64,000 bases of DNA from Emticicia sp037153985 (GTDB taxonomy: Bacteria > Bacteroidota > Bacteroidia > Cytophagales > Spirosomataceae), in the NCBI RefSeq assembly GCF_037153985.1, contig NZ_JBBAYI010000010.1:186001-250000 (forward strand). The letters run 5' to 3'. Every line of letters starts with the position of its first letter. The first letter of the stretch is position 1. This document shows, piece by piece, positions 18,089 to 27,550 of this stretch. The notes beneath the pieces are model-generated. The model made no database searches. It was not told the DNA's origin and was given only the letters and a program-made list of their open reading frames with translations. The position numbers and the translations under genes are program-made.

Positions 18089-20800
18089 ATGGGGAAAATA
18101 CTTGTGGGGTTATTGCTCTTGGTACAAACAAGCAGCTTTGCACAATTATTGATTACCTTTCCGGTAAACCGTTCTGTATTTCAGAGAAATAACTCTGGAG
18201 GCGGAATAATACCTATTGCTGGTACCTTTCAGACCAGAGTCGACAGAATAGATGCCCGTCTGGTGCCTGTAAAAGGTGGTTTTCAGGTCGATTGGATACC
18301 TATTTCGTTTAATCCTAACTTCGGAAGTTTCTCAGGCAGCATTTATGCTATCGGCGGTTGGTATAAGCTAGAAGTAAGGGCAATCAGAGATGGCGGAGTT
18401 GTTGCATCAGTGTTTTTAGAAAAAGTAGGTATAGGCGAGGTCTTTTTAATTGCAGGGCAATCAAATGCACAAGGATACGAAGGTAGAGGAAACCCACCTG
18501 CTGCCGACGACAGAGTAAATGTCATTACTAATTTCTACTCATTCGGGCAAATTACCGATGTTCCGTTTCCGGTAATATCTCATCTCGACGAAAATATTAA
18601 AATAGCTCCTTTAGGTAATGGTTCATGGTGTTGGGGTAAATTGGGCGATTTGCTTGCGGCAAAACTCGATGTACCCATAATGTTTTTTAATGCTGCCTTC
18701 GAGGCATTAGGCATTGAAGAATGGCGCAAAAGTGCTGACGGTGAGCCTGGAAGAGATTTTTACTCGGGTAACTATGCCAAGCCCGGATATCCTTTTGAGA
18801 ATATCCGCAAATCGATGCACTATTATAGCAATATGTTTGGAGTAAGGGCTATCTTGTGGCATCAGGGTGAGACTGACAACGACAAAGGAACCAGTTTTGA
18901 AGTATATAAAGATGCTTTACAGTATGTTATTCAGCGCAGCCGAAACGATAGTGGCCGAGATGTAAGCTGGGTGGTTAGTAAGGCTTCACGAACACGGAGA
19001 GGTACTTCTCAAACCATTATTGAAGCTCAAAAAGCAGTAATTCAAAGCTATCCGAATGTATTTGATGGCCCCGAAACCGATGGTATCACGTATCGGTCTG
19101 ATGGCGTGCATTTCGATAGCTTTAGCCTTGTTCAGTTAGCCGAAGCATGGAACGATAAACTCAATAACGATTTCTTTTTACGGTCGAATCCCATTCCGTC
19201 CTCGTCTCCATTGTATTTTCAGATGACTTGCAACCCCGACGATACAAATAATCCTTTAACACTATTTATGCCAGACGGCTTCAAAGAATATGCTTGGACA
19301 AACGGTTTCGGTAATATCAACAATAGCTCTAGCGTAAGCCTTAAATCAGGATTTTTCAGAGGTAAAGCAATCGATTATCTCGGAAATGTATATTATACCG
19401 CAGGTGTTAATTACGGAGACAATGTTATTCCGGCTAAGCCTTTTCTCATAGCCGAAGGCACAACAAGTTTTTGTCAGGGAGGAAGCGTAACGCTACGCTC
19501 ATCGCTCGATGAGGAAATCATCTGGAGTACAGGTGAATATACCTCCTCAATTGTAGTTTCTCAGCCGGGTACCTATTATATCAATAAATTCAATTTTCTT
19601 GGGTGTACCAATACCTCTAACGGTGTTAATATAACTGTATATCCTACTCCCGAAGCCAGAATTATACCCGAAGGTCCTACGACATTCTGTGCCGATAAGC
19701 AGGTCACCCTACGGTCGGTTGCTAATGCCGGAAACTTATGGAATAACGGGCAAAGTAGCCCAAGTATATCAGTAAGCCAGTCAGGAGAATACTTTCTGAA
19801 AGTTAAAAATGAATTTGGTTGTGAAAATATCTCAGATAAAATAGCAATAACGGTAAATCCAATGCCCGAGCAGCCTACAATTGTTGCAGATGGCCCAACT
19901 GTTTTTTGTGCTGATACGGTCGTGAACCTGACTTCAAGCGTTTTAAATGATATTGCATGGAATACCGGAGAAAATCTTTCTAAATTAAGGATAGACAAAA
20001 GTGGAGATTTCTTTGTAACTGCAAAAAACCAGTTTGGTTGCGAGCGGGTTTCAAATATGATTTCTGTAAAAGTAAATCCTATTCCTGCTAAACCTAGTAT
20101 TACAGCAAGCGGGCTAACTACCTTTTGCAGAGGAGATAGCGTAGCCCTGACAGCTACAAACAGCGTTGGATATCGCTGGAATAACACACAAACCATACAG
20201 CAATTATCGGTAAAAAGCTCTGGGGTTTTTTCTGTAAAAATCATTGACGAAAACGGTTGTGTTTCACCACCTTCTGACGAAGTCAGCGTCGATGTTAAAG
20301 ACAATCCGCAAAGTATCGAGGTTTTGCAATCAGGCACCTATACACTTGAAGCACTAACGGCGGGTATTTTTGATACAAAATTTGAGTGGGTAAAAGATGG
20401 CGTATTATTGCCTGCCCAAGAAAAATCAATTAAAGGCCGCCAAGCAGGTATGTATGCCGTAAAAGGGTCTATTTTATATACACTAAAAGATGGCAGCACA
20501 CTCAGATGCTATTCCAGTCTTTCCAATCCTTATAAATATACCATCGACCCATCAAATGGTGGTGCTGTTATTTTTCCTAATCCGGTTTCTGACGATAAAG
20601 TGAGTATCGAAACCCTTGAAGACCTCGAAAACGTAGAAATAAAATTCTATGACCCACGTGGTTTTGTAATAAGAAACTTCACGGTTGACAAATTTGATGC
20701 CAGAAAGACACTCAACCTTTCAAACCTCGCAATGGGCTTATACATTGTTAGCATTAAAAATAAAGATTTTAGTGTACTAAAACGAGTTTTTGTTGAATAA
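18089..20800 (+). CDS. Secreted SGNH/sialate O-acetylesterase-like protein with Ig-like repeats and type IX sorting domain (paralog 1)
   Basis: 903 residues from the ATG at 18089; an upstream in-frame GTG (18062) would put nine residues before the signal peptide (MGKILVGLLLLVQTSSFAQ). The catalytic part (to about 380) shows the SGNH blocks of the sialate O-acetylesterase family: AGQSNAQG near residue 122 with the serine nucleophile, ILWHQGETDN near 255, and SDGVHFD near 337 with the Asp/His pair. Four or so Ig-like units of 75-80 residues follow, each with FC, a W-x-x-G and a GC turn. The last 75 residues (IFPNPVSDDKVSIETL to KRVFVE) are a type A T9SS domain. Predicted to deacetylate extracellular glycans at the cell surface. 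Confidence 0.85.
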   Translation: MGKILVGLLLLVQTSSFAQLLITFPVNRSVFQRNNSGGGIIPIAGTFQTRVDRIDARLVPVKGGFQVDWIPISFNPNFGSFSGSIYAIGGWYKLEVRAIRDGGVVASVFLEKVGIGEVFLIAGQSNAQGYEGRGNPPAADDRVNVITNFYSFGQITDVPFPVISHLDENIKIAPLGNGSWCWGKLGDLLAAKLDVPIMFFNAAFEALGIEEWRKSADGEPGRDFYSGNYAKPGYPFENIRKSMHYYSNMFGVRAILWHQGETDNDKGTSFEVYKDALQYVIQRSRNDSGRDVSWVVSKASRTRRGTSQTIIEAQKAVIQSYPNVFDGPETDGITYRSDGVHFDSFSLVQLAEAWNDKLNNDFFLRSNPIPSSSPLYFQMTCNPDDTNNPLTLFMPDGFKEYAWTNGFGNINNSSSVSLKSGFFRGKAIDYLGNVYYTAGVNYGDNVIPAKPFLIAEGTTSFCQGGSVTLRSSLDEEIIWSTGEYTSSIVVSQPGTYYINKFNFLGCTNTSNGVNITVYPTPEARIIPEGPTTFCADKQVTLRSVANAGNLWNNGQSSPSISVSQSGEYFLKVKNEFGCENISDKIAITVNPMPEQPTIVADGPTVFCADTVVNLTSSVLNDIAWNTGENLSKLRIDKSGDFFVTAKNQFGCERVSNMISVKVNPIPAKPSITASGLTTFCRGDSVALTATNSVGYRWNNTQTIQQLSVKSSGVFSVKIIDENGCVSPPSDEVSVDVKDNPQSIEVLQSGTYTLEALTAGIFDTKFEWVKDGVLLPAQEKSIKGRQAGMYAVKGSILYTLKDGSTLRCYSSLSNPYKYTIDPSNGGAVIFPNPVSDDKVSIETLEDLENVEIKFYDPRGFVIRNFTVDKFDARKTLNLSNLAMGLYIVSIKNKDFSVLKRVFVE

Positions 20801-20854
20801 AAATAACATTTTCGCCATTAAATAAAATTTTTATAACATAATCAATATTGGGCT

Positions 20855-20886
20855 GTTGATAATAAATAAGGGCATTTGTACATTTG
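20855..20886 (+). promoter_or_regulatory. Promoter of the second esterase gene
   Basis: GTTG (20855-20858), 20-nt spacer, TACATTTG (20879-20886), an exact -7 match. Start of transcription near 20893 argues against a TTG start at 20884. Confidence 0.6.
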
Positions 20887-20916
20887 TCTCTCCATGCAAT
20901 AAATCTAATCCTAGTA

Positions 20917-23862
20917 ATGATGTTTGTAAAGAAATGGTCGGTAATTCTATTGAGTATTATTTTTTTTGATTGCTATTCACAAATTCAGATTACCTTTCCA
21001 GTCCCAAGAATCGTTTTTCAGCGGAATAATCAGAATCAGGCCACAATAAATATCACGGGAAGTTATTTTCAACAACTTGACCGTATTGATGCAAGAGCAG
21101 TACCAGTTGCCCCCGGACAGGGCAATGAGGTGGGCTGGACAACCATTCAGGATTTTTTGACTACGGGTATTTTCAACGGATTTCTACAACTAAACGGCGG
21201 GTGGTATAATATCGAATTAAGAGGTATTCTTAATGGAAATGTAGTAACCTCTACTATTCTGGAAAGGGTAGGAGTAGGGGAGGTTTTTATTGTAGCGGGG
21301 CAATCGAATGCGCAAGGTGACCCAAGTTATTCGGGTGGAGCGATAGGGGCCAGTGACGACAGAGTGTCGACAATTGATTATTATGAAGCAGCTTTGAACG
21401 AAAACGCTTTGCCATTCCAGTTTTCGCACATGAATAATTTCTCCAGAATGGCTCCCTATAATTATGTACCATGGTTTTGGTCAAGGCTGGCCGATAAACT
21501 TGTGCAGAGATTTAACGTGCCTGTTTTGTTTTATGGGGCTGCACTGGGCGGAATCGGCTCAAGTGCATGGCAACGTTCGGCCGAAGGGGTCGATTTAAGA
21601 GCCGAATTACCTTCATTTATAGCCGTGCAAGGAATGCCATACAGAGGGCTAAAAGCTGCACTGCAACAATATGTTACCCGTACGGGTGTTAGAGCTATAT
21701 TGTGGCAACAAGGCGAAAGCGACGACCAGACCTCTCCTAACCAGTACTTCAATAACCTTAAAACTGTTATTGATAAAAGCAGGAATGACTCCAAAAAAGG
21801 AGATTTGGCATGGGTAGTGGCAAGGTCGTCGAGAAATCCAATAACACACCAGAATGTAATTGATGGCCAGAATATTACCATAGGTAATGTGCCAAATGTA
21901 TTTCCGGGGCCTAATACCGACGAAATAGCTGGCTCTAATTTCAGAGCCGATGGTGTACACTTTCATAATGAAGGACTTAATAGTGCAGCCGAATACTGGA
22001 ACGCCGCACTCACAGATGGTTTTTTCAATGCTTCTCAGCCTTTACAGGCAAGGGCCTTAGTAAATGTCAGTTTATCGTGTAATCCGGCTAGTACAAATAA
22101 CAGGTTTACAATTAATGTAAATGGAGGTTATAGTCGTTACAACTGGAGTAACGGAAGCACAGCAACTGCTATCACAGTTAATAGTGGTAGTTATACAGTT
22201 AAAACACAGGACGACGTAGGGAATACATTTTTCTCTCAGCCTGTTCCTATTTCGCCCAATAACCCAATTGTGCAGCCTAATATTAATATTAGTGGCCCAA
22301 CTGTTTTTTGTGACGGAGGCAATGTAGTTTTATCTTCGAGTCTGGCAGGAGGAAATATCTGGAATAATGGTGAGCGGGGCCAAACCATAGTGGTAAGAAA
22401 TAGTGGCAGTTATGTAGTTACCAACTACACCCTGAACGGATGCCCGTCAGTTTCTGGGGCAGTTAATGTAAATGTAAATCCTTTGCCACGAAACAATATT
22501 GTTACAACGAAAGCATTACCCATTTGCCCTGACGATAGTGTTTATCTGGTAACAGATAATTTCGATAACGTCAGTTATCTTTGGAGTAATAATAGCACAT
22601 TACAAAATATTATTGTGAAAACGCCGGGTACTTATAGCCTTAAAGTACGCGACCGGAACGGCTGCGAATCACAGAGTTTTATAAATGTAACTTTCCGCGA
22701 TAGACCATTTACCAATATTACTACTGATGGCCCAACGGAATTTTGTTTAGGCAAAAGTGTAAATCTTTCATCTGCTAATGATTTTAATGGATATTTATGG
22801 AGCAATGGCTCAACCAGTAAATTCATAAATATCAAAGAAAACGGTGAATATTCATTAAGAGTAATGGATGGGTTCGGATGTTTTTCAGTACCTGTATCAA
22901 TAGGAGTAAAGGTAAACCCTTTGCCAACCATAAAAATTACAGCTAAAGGGCTTGAACAGTTCTGCGAAGGTAACTTTGTAGATTTAGAGGCAGCGTCAAA
23001 CGAAGACTTCACTTATTTGTGGAATACAGGTGCGCTTACAAAGGCAATAAGAACCGGAACCCCCGGGTTGTATACCTTACGCGTAAAAGACACTAACAGT
23101 TGTGAGTCTCTGCCCGACTCAGTTACTTTAAATTATATTCCTCCACCATCGGTATCAATCAGTACACTTAATAATATCAATACCATTTGTGAGGGTAGTA
23201 ATATTACCCTTAGTGGTAGCAATGCCGTTAACTATGCTTGGAGTACCGGTTCAAGTTCAAAAGATATTACAGTAGACCAACCCGGAGTATATTCGCTCAT
23301 TATCAGAGATGAAAAAAACTGTAAGTCTGACCCCGTTTCATTTCAGGTATTCATGAAAGATACACCACCACAGCCTACTTTAAATATTGATGGAGCCTAT
23401 CAGTTACAAGCTATTCCGGCCGAAACACTGCAAGGGCAATATTTTAACTGGCAATTAGACGGAACCGAACTACCCACTACCACGCCTATTCTGAAGATAC
23501 AACGTTCGGGTAATTATCAGGTAAGAGCTGCATTAAAGTATGAGCAGACCAATAATGGAGTATTAATATGCTACTCACCGTTTTCATCAATGCTTAATTT
23601 CCTGATACCCGATAATGATAATGGGTTAAGGGTGTATCCGAATCCGAACCCGACAGGGATTTTCACTATCGAAACTCTGGCCGATAATCCGGGTGCGCAA
23701 ATAACGGTATATAACATATCAGGAAGTAAGGTTTTTTCAGGTACCATAGCAGAACTAAAAGAAAAACGAGAGCTAGATTTGCGGGCTTTAGAGAACGGAG
23801 TCTATATTATTCAACTCATAAGCGGAGATTTTAAAGCAACGAAAACAATTTTTATCAAATAG
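20917..23862 (+). CDS. Secreted SGNH/sialate O-acetylesterase-like protein with Ig-like repeats and type IX sorting domain (paralog 2)
   Basis: 981 residues from the ATG at 20917 (a second ATG follows at once); the promoter at 20855-20886 supports this start. Signal peptide VKKWSVILLSIIFFDCYSQ. The catalytic part is a paralog of the gene upstream: VAGQSNAQGDPS, ILWQQGESDDQ and ADGVHFHNEG replace the equivalent blocks, and the N-terminal entry ITFPVPRIVFQRN is shared. About six Ig-like units follow (two more than paralog 1), each ending in V-x-V-N-P-LP. C-terminal T9SS type A domain (VYPNPNPTGIFTIETL to TKTIFIK). The pair is a tandem duplication that has diverged in the number of spacer repeats. 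It ends at a strong terminator. Confidence 0.86.
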   Translation: MMFVKKWSVILLSIIFFDCYSQIQITFPVPRIVFQRNNQNQATINITGSYFQQLDRIDARAVPVAPGQGNEVGWTTIQDFLTTGIFNGFLQLNGGWYNIELRGILNGNVVTSTILERVGVGEVFIVAGQSNAQGDPSYSGGAIGASDDRVSTIDYYEAALNENALPFQFSHMNNFSRMAPYNYVPWFWSRLADKLVQRFNVPVLFYGAALGGIGSSAWQRSAEGVDLRAELPSFIAVQGMPYRGLKAALQQYVTRTGVRAILWQQGESDDQTSPNQYFNNLKTVIDKSRNDSKKGDLAWVVARSSRNPITHQNVIDGQNITIGNVPNVFPGPNTDEIAGSNFRADGVHFHNEGLNSAAEYWNAALTDGFFNASQPLQARALVNVSLSCNPASTNNRFTINVNGGYSRYNWSNGSTATAITVNSGSYTVKTQDDVGNTFFSQPVPISPNNPIVQPNINISGPTVFCDGGNVVLSSSLAGGNIWNNGERGQTIVVRNSGSYVVTNYTLNGCPSVSGAVNVNVNPLPRNNIVTTKALPICPDDSVYLVTDNFDNVSYLWSNNSTLQNIIVKTPGTYSLKVRDRNGCESQSFINVTFRDRPFTNITTDGPTEFCLGKSVNLSSANDFNGYLWSNGSTSKFINIKENGEYSLRVMDGFGCFSVPVSIGVKVNPLPTIKITAKGLEQFCEGNFVDLEAASNEDFTYLWNTGALTKAIRTGTPGLYTLRVKDTNSCESLPDSVTLNYIPPPSVSISTLNNINTICEGSNITLSGSNAVNYAWSTGSSSKDITVDQPGVYSLIIRDEKNCKSDPVSFQVFMKDTPPQPTLNIDGAYQLQAIPAETLQGQYFNWQLDGTELPTTTPILKIQRSGNYQVRAALKYEQTNNGVLICYSPFSSMLNFLIPDNDNGLRVYPNPNPTGIFTIETLADNPGAQITVYNISGSKVFSGTIAELKEKRELDLRALENGVYIIQLISGDFKATKTIFIK

Positions 23863-23866
23863 TAGC

Positions 23867-23895
23867 AAGGGTTGAATATTTTCAACCCTTTTTTA
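23867..23895 (+). terminator. Terminator after the esterase pair
   Basis: AAGGGTTGAA (23867-23876) / TTCAACCCTT (23881-23890), TATT loop, then T6. Confidence 0.92.
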
Positions 23896-23896
23896 T

Positions 23897-23927
23897 TTTG
23901 TTTCTAAAGTTTACAGTAGTAATTTTG
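23897..23927 (+). promoter_or_regulatory. Promoter of the nuo operon
   Basis: TTTG (23897-23900), 19-nt spacer, TAATTTTG (23920-23927): the best consensus promoter in the window. It starts 2 nt after the esterase terminator; the leader to nuoA is about 100 nt. Confidence 0.7.
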
Positions 23928-24036
23928 GAACGTAATTTATTTACAACCAAATAAAGAATTTAATGGTTATTAATATAGGCAATTAACAAATCAAAAACCT
24001 ATATTGCTGATTCAAAAAATTACTATTACAGTTATT

Positions 24037-24411
24037 ATGAAAGAATACTTGCCTTCAGATTTTCTCCCTATCTTGGTGCAGTTAATCGCCGCCATTGGGT
24101 TTATTGTCTTTACTATGGTTGTTACGCACTCAATTGGTCCTAAAAGAAAAAGTGCCAAGAAAGATGACCCTTTTGAATGTGGAATTGAGGTAAAAGGAGA
24201 TGCCCGCACACCTATTTCAATCAAATATTTCCTGATAGCCATATTATTTGTGCTTTTTGATGTAGAGATAATCTTTATGTATCCGTGGGCCGTAAATTTC
24301 ATGAAATTAGGTTGGTTTGGCTTCGTTGAGATGATACTCTTTGTAGGATTGTTAATGGCAGGTTTTTACTACATCATTAGAAAAGGTGTATTAACTTGGG
24401 AAAAAGAATAA
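24037..24411 (+). CDS. nuoA: NADH-quinone oxidoreductase subunit A
   Basis: 124 residues from the ATG at 24037 (MKEYLPSDFLPILVQ); an in-frame CTG further upstream gives a charged extension not expected for this family. Three membrane helices; the loop motif KKDDPFECGIEVKGDARTPISIKYFLIAILFVLFDVEIIFMYPW is diagnostic, with the Cys near the quinone tunnel. Complex I subunit in the inner membrane. First gene of the nuoA-J series. Confidence 0.95.
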   Translation: MKEYLPSDFLPILVQLIAAIGFIVFTMVVTHSIGPKRKSAKKDDPFECGIEVKGDARTPISIKYFLIAILFVLFDVEIIFMYPWAVNFMKLGWFGFVEMILFVGLLMAGFYYIIRKGVLTWEKE

Positions 24412-24480
24412 ATTAAGATTACTCCGTTGTTCACTTAGGCTTTACAAGCATTAAGCTGCTAAACAAGAACAGATACAATT

Positions 24481-25023
24481 ATGAGTTCGATAAAAATGGT
24501 GGAAGCACCCGAAGGACTAGAAGGAGCGGGTTTCTTCGCTACTTCACTTGATAAAGTTATTGGAATTGCCCGTAGTAATTCTCTCTGGCCATTACCTTTT
24601 GCCACTTCTTGTTGTGGAATTGAGTTTATGGCTACTATGGGTTCTCACTACGATATTTCTCGTTTCGGTTCAGAAAGACCGAGCTTTTCGCCACGCCAGG
24701 CAGACCTACTGATGGTAATGGGTACTATTGCCAAAAAAATGGGGCCTGTGGTAAAACAAGTTTACTTACAAATGGCTGAGCCTCGCTGGGTGATGGCCGT
24801 TGGGGCTTGCGCTTCGAGTGGTGGAATATTTGATACTTATTCAGTATTACAGGGAATCGACAGAATAATACCTGTTGATGTATATGTACCGGGTTGCCCG
24901 CCTCGCCCTGAACAAATTCTGGACGGTTTGATGCAGATTCAGCAGTTAGCAAAAAATGAATCGCTTCGCCGTAGAAATTCAGGTGAATATCAGGCCTTGT
25001 TAGAATCATACAATATTCAGTAG
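24481..25023 (+). CDS. nuoB: NADH-quinone oxidoreductase subunit B
   Basis: 180 residues. Carries the N2 iron-sulfur cluster ligands: CCGIEFMA (about residue 40), the Cys in VGACASSGG (about 104) and GCPPRPEQILDGLMQIQ (about 134). N2 is the last cluster before quinone. Located 69 nt after nuoA and 142 nt before nuoC on the same strand; complete and of usual length. Confidence 0.96.
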   Translation: MSSIKMVEAPEGLEGAGFFATSLDKVIGIARSNSLWPLPFATSCCGIEFMATMGSHYDISRFGSERPSFSPRQADLLMVMGTIAKKMGPVVKQVYLQMAEPRWVMAVGACASSGGIFDTYSVLQGIDRIIPVDVYVPGCPPRPEQILDGLMQIQQLAKNESLRRRNSGEYQALLESYNIQ

Positions 25024-25165
25024 AGAATCAAGAGTTTCAGGCTTTGGTTTAGCCAGAATGATTTTTGCTAAATTCAGCACGCTGTTTTTATAAAGTCATT
25101 GTTAGTCGATACCCAATTAACGCAAGATTGAATCAAGGCTTAAACCCATTACTAAATAGATTTAC

Positions 25166-25666
25166 ATGATAAGTAATCAACAAATAGCAGAAGATTTATT
25201 GGCTCATTTTGGTGAAAATGTGAAAAACTTTGAAGAACCTTATGGGCTACTTACATTTACTACCAATCGCCAGAACATAATCAATCTGCTGGTTTACCTC
25301 AACAAACACGAAACATTCCGTTTTCGTTTTCTGACAGATATATGCGGTATTCATTTCCCCGATAACAAAGGTGAAGAATTTGGTGTAGTGTATCATCTGC
25401 ATAGCCTTGAAAACAATGTGCGTATTCGTATCAAAGTTTATATCCCGGCCGATGATATACATATTCCTACGGCAACTACTTTGTATGCTACTGCAAACTG
25501 GTTAGAGAGAGAAACCTATGATTTCTTCGGAATAATCTTTGATGGTCACCCGAATTTAAAACGTATTTTAAATATCGAGGAGATGGATTATTTCCCAATG
25601 AGAAAAGAATATCCATTAGAAGATGCTACCCGTCAAGATAAAATTGACGCGCTCTTCGGAAGATAA
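25166..25666 (+). CDS. nuoC: NADH-quinone oxidoreductase subunit C
   Basis: 166 residues; peripheral-arm subunit. Motifs: FLTDICGIHFPDNKGEEFGVVYHL, VRIRIKVYIPADD, and the signature ANWLERETYDFFGIIFDGHPNLKRIL (about 112-137) with the final DYFPMRKEYPLE. Encoded separately from nuoD (no CD fusion). The 142-nt gap before it is long for this operon but shows no terminator. Confidence 0.95.
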   Translation: MISNQQIAEDLLAHFGENVKNFEEPYGLLTFTTNRQNIINLLVYLNKHETFRFRFLTDICGIHFPDNKGEEFGVVYHLHSLENNVRIRIKVYIPADDIHIPTATTLYATANWLERETYDFFGIIFDGHPNLKRILNIEEMDYFPMRKEYPLEDATRQDKIDALFGR

Positions 25667-25720
25667 TATTAATACTTAACAATTAATAGGCAACCGCTAT
25701 TAATTGATAATTCAACAGCA

Positions 25721-26959
25721 ATGGCAGAAGAACTCATTATCCCTAAAAACACATCCGATGCACTGGCACTTAATAGGCCTATTGTTGAAGATACAGAATA
25801 TACTACACTGAATCTGGGGCCTACACACCCCGCAACACATGGTATCTTTCAGAACGTGTTGCAAATGGATGGCGAAAAGATTGTTTCAGGAGAACAAACC
25901 GTTGGATATATTCATCGTGCTTTTGAAAAAATTGCTGAACGCCGCCCATTCTATCAGATAACCACCCTTACCGACCGTATGAACTACTGTTCGTCGCCTA
26001 TTAATAATATGGGCTGGCACATGACAGTAGAAAAACTGTTGGGGGTTGAAGTACCCAAGCGTGCGCAGTATATCAGAGTAATTATGATGGAGTTGGCACG
26101 TATAGCCGACCACCTTATTTGTAACTCGATTTTAGGTGTTGATACCGGAGCCTATTCGGGCTTCCTGTATTTGTTTCAGGAGCGTGAAAAGATTTATGAA
26201 ATCTATGAAGAAATGTGCGGGGCGCGTCTGACAACAAATATGGGCCGTGTGGGTGGTATGGAACGTGATTTGTCGCCAACGGCTATCAAGAAAATCAAAC
26301 AATTGATTTATCATGATTTGCCAAAATCATTGACCGAATTTGAAAAACTATTTAACAGAAATAGAATATTTATTGACAGGGTTGTGAACGTAGGGCCAAT
26401 TACAGGCGAAAGAGCTTTGGAATATGGCTTTACAGGACCAAACCTTCGTGCGGCAGGTGTTGACTACGATGTGAGAGTAATGGAGCCGTATTCATCTTAT
26501 CAGGATTTTGACTTTGATATTCCAGTAGGGCATAACGGAGATACTTACGACCGTTTCATGGTAAGAAATCAGGAAATGTGGGAAAGTATCAAGATTATCA
26601 AACAAGCATTGGAGAATCTGCCAGAGGGGCCTTATTACGCCAACGAAGCACATTATTATCTGCCTCCAAAACAAGAAGTATACCGCAGTATGGAAGCCCT
26701 TATCTATCATTTTAAAATAGTGATGGGTGAAATTGATGCGCCGGTAGGAGAAGTATATCATGCTGTTGAAGGTGGAAATGGTGAGCTAGGATTTTATCTG
26801 GTAAGCGACGGTGGCAGAGCACCATACCGTTTGCACTTCCGCCGCCCTTGTTTTATTTATTATCAGGCTTATCCTGAAATGTGCAAAGGCACTTCCATTT
26901 CAGATGCCATCGCAATTATGAGTAGTTTGAATGTAATTGCAGGTGAATTAGATGCATAA
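25721..26959 (+). CDS. nuoD: NADH-quinone oxidoreductase subunit D
   Basis: 412 residues; forms the quinone site together with NuoB. N-terminal LNLGPTHPATHGIFQNVLQMDGE (residues about 30-52) and VGYIHRAFEKIAERR are the 49-kDa signature. Other blocks: DRMNYCSSPINNMGWHMTVEKLL, and the C-terminal GNGELGFYLVSDGGRAPYRLHFRRPCF (about 350). 54 nt after nuoC, 16 nt before nuoE. Confidence 0.97.
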   Translation: MAEELIIPKNTSDALALNRPIVEDTEYTTLNLGPTHPATHGIFQNVLQMDGEKIVSGEQTVGYIHRAFEKIAERRPFYQITTLTDRMNYCSSPINNMGWHMTVEKLLGVEVPKRAQYIRVIMMELARIADHLICNSILGVDTGAYSGFLYLFQEREKIYEIYEEMCGARLTTNMGRVGGMERDLSPTAIKKIKQLIYHDLPKSLTEFEKLFNRNRIFIDRVVNVGPITGERALEYGFTGPNLRAAGVDYDVRVMEPYSSYQDFDFDIPVGHNGDTYDRFMVRNQEMWESIKIIKQALENLPEGPYYANEAHYYLPPKQEVYRSMEALIYHFKIVMGEIDAPVGEVYHAVEGGNGELGFYLVSDGGRAPYRLHFRRPCFIYYQAYPEMCKGTSISDAIAIMSSLNVIAGELDA

Positions 26960-26975
26960 AATTTGATTACAGAAA

Positions 26976-27473
26976 ATGACCGAAACCAATAATAAAATAG
27001 CTTTTACTCCTGAACGTTTGGCTAAAGCTCAGGAAATGATAGCCCGTTATCCGGCAGGTAAACAAAAATCGGCCCTTATGCCAATCATGCACTTGGCGCA
27101 GGAGCAATTTGCATGGATGAGCCAAGACGTAATGGATTACGTAGCTTCATTGCTTGACATCACGCCTGTGGAAGTTTATGAAGTAGCCACTTTTTACACA
27201 ATGTTCCATCTGGAACCAGTTGGTAAACACGTAATTGAATATTGCCGCACTGGCCCTTGCGTACTTATGGGTGGTGAAGAGGTATATGCACACCTGACCA
27301 AGAAGCTAGGTGTTAAAAAGGGACAAACCACTTCGGATGGCTTATTTACATTGAAAGAGGTTGAGTGTCTGGCGGCTTGCGGTTGGGGACCTTGTTTCCA
27401 GATTCGTGAGAAATACTACATGAACCTGACCAACGAAAAAGTTGATGAGATAATTGAAGAATTATCAAAATAA
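26976..27473 (+). CDS. nuoE: NADH-quinone oxidoreductase subunit E
   Basis: 165 residues; 24-kDa thioredoxin-like subunit holding the N1a [2Fe-2S] cluster. Cysteine ligands appear as CRTGPC (about residue 89) and CLAAC in VECLAACGWGPCF (about 130). N-terminal helical part (MPIMHLAQEQFAWMSQDVMDYVA) matches the family. Starts 16 nt after nuoD. Confidence 0.96.
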   Translation: MTETNNKIAFTPERLAKAQEMIARYPAGKQKSALMPIMHLAQEQFAWMSQDVMDYVASLLDITPVEVYEVATFYTMFHLEPVGKHVIEYCRTGPCVLMGGEEVYAHLTKKLGVKKGQTTSDGLFTLKEVECLAACGWGPCFQIREKYYMNLTNEKVDEIIEELSK

Positions 27474-27550
27474 AAACATTACTACTTTAATTTTCATTTA
27501 GAGTAAGTTTAAATTCTATAATAGAGTTTTTGATTTGCCAAGATAGAATC

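Noticed and set aside
19576..20337. 253-codon open frame on the minus strand inside the first esterase
   Set aside because: Mirror of the Ig-like repeats of the plus-strand gene, which has signal peptide, catalytic motifs and sorting tail.
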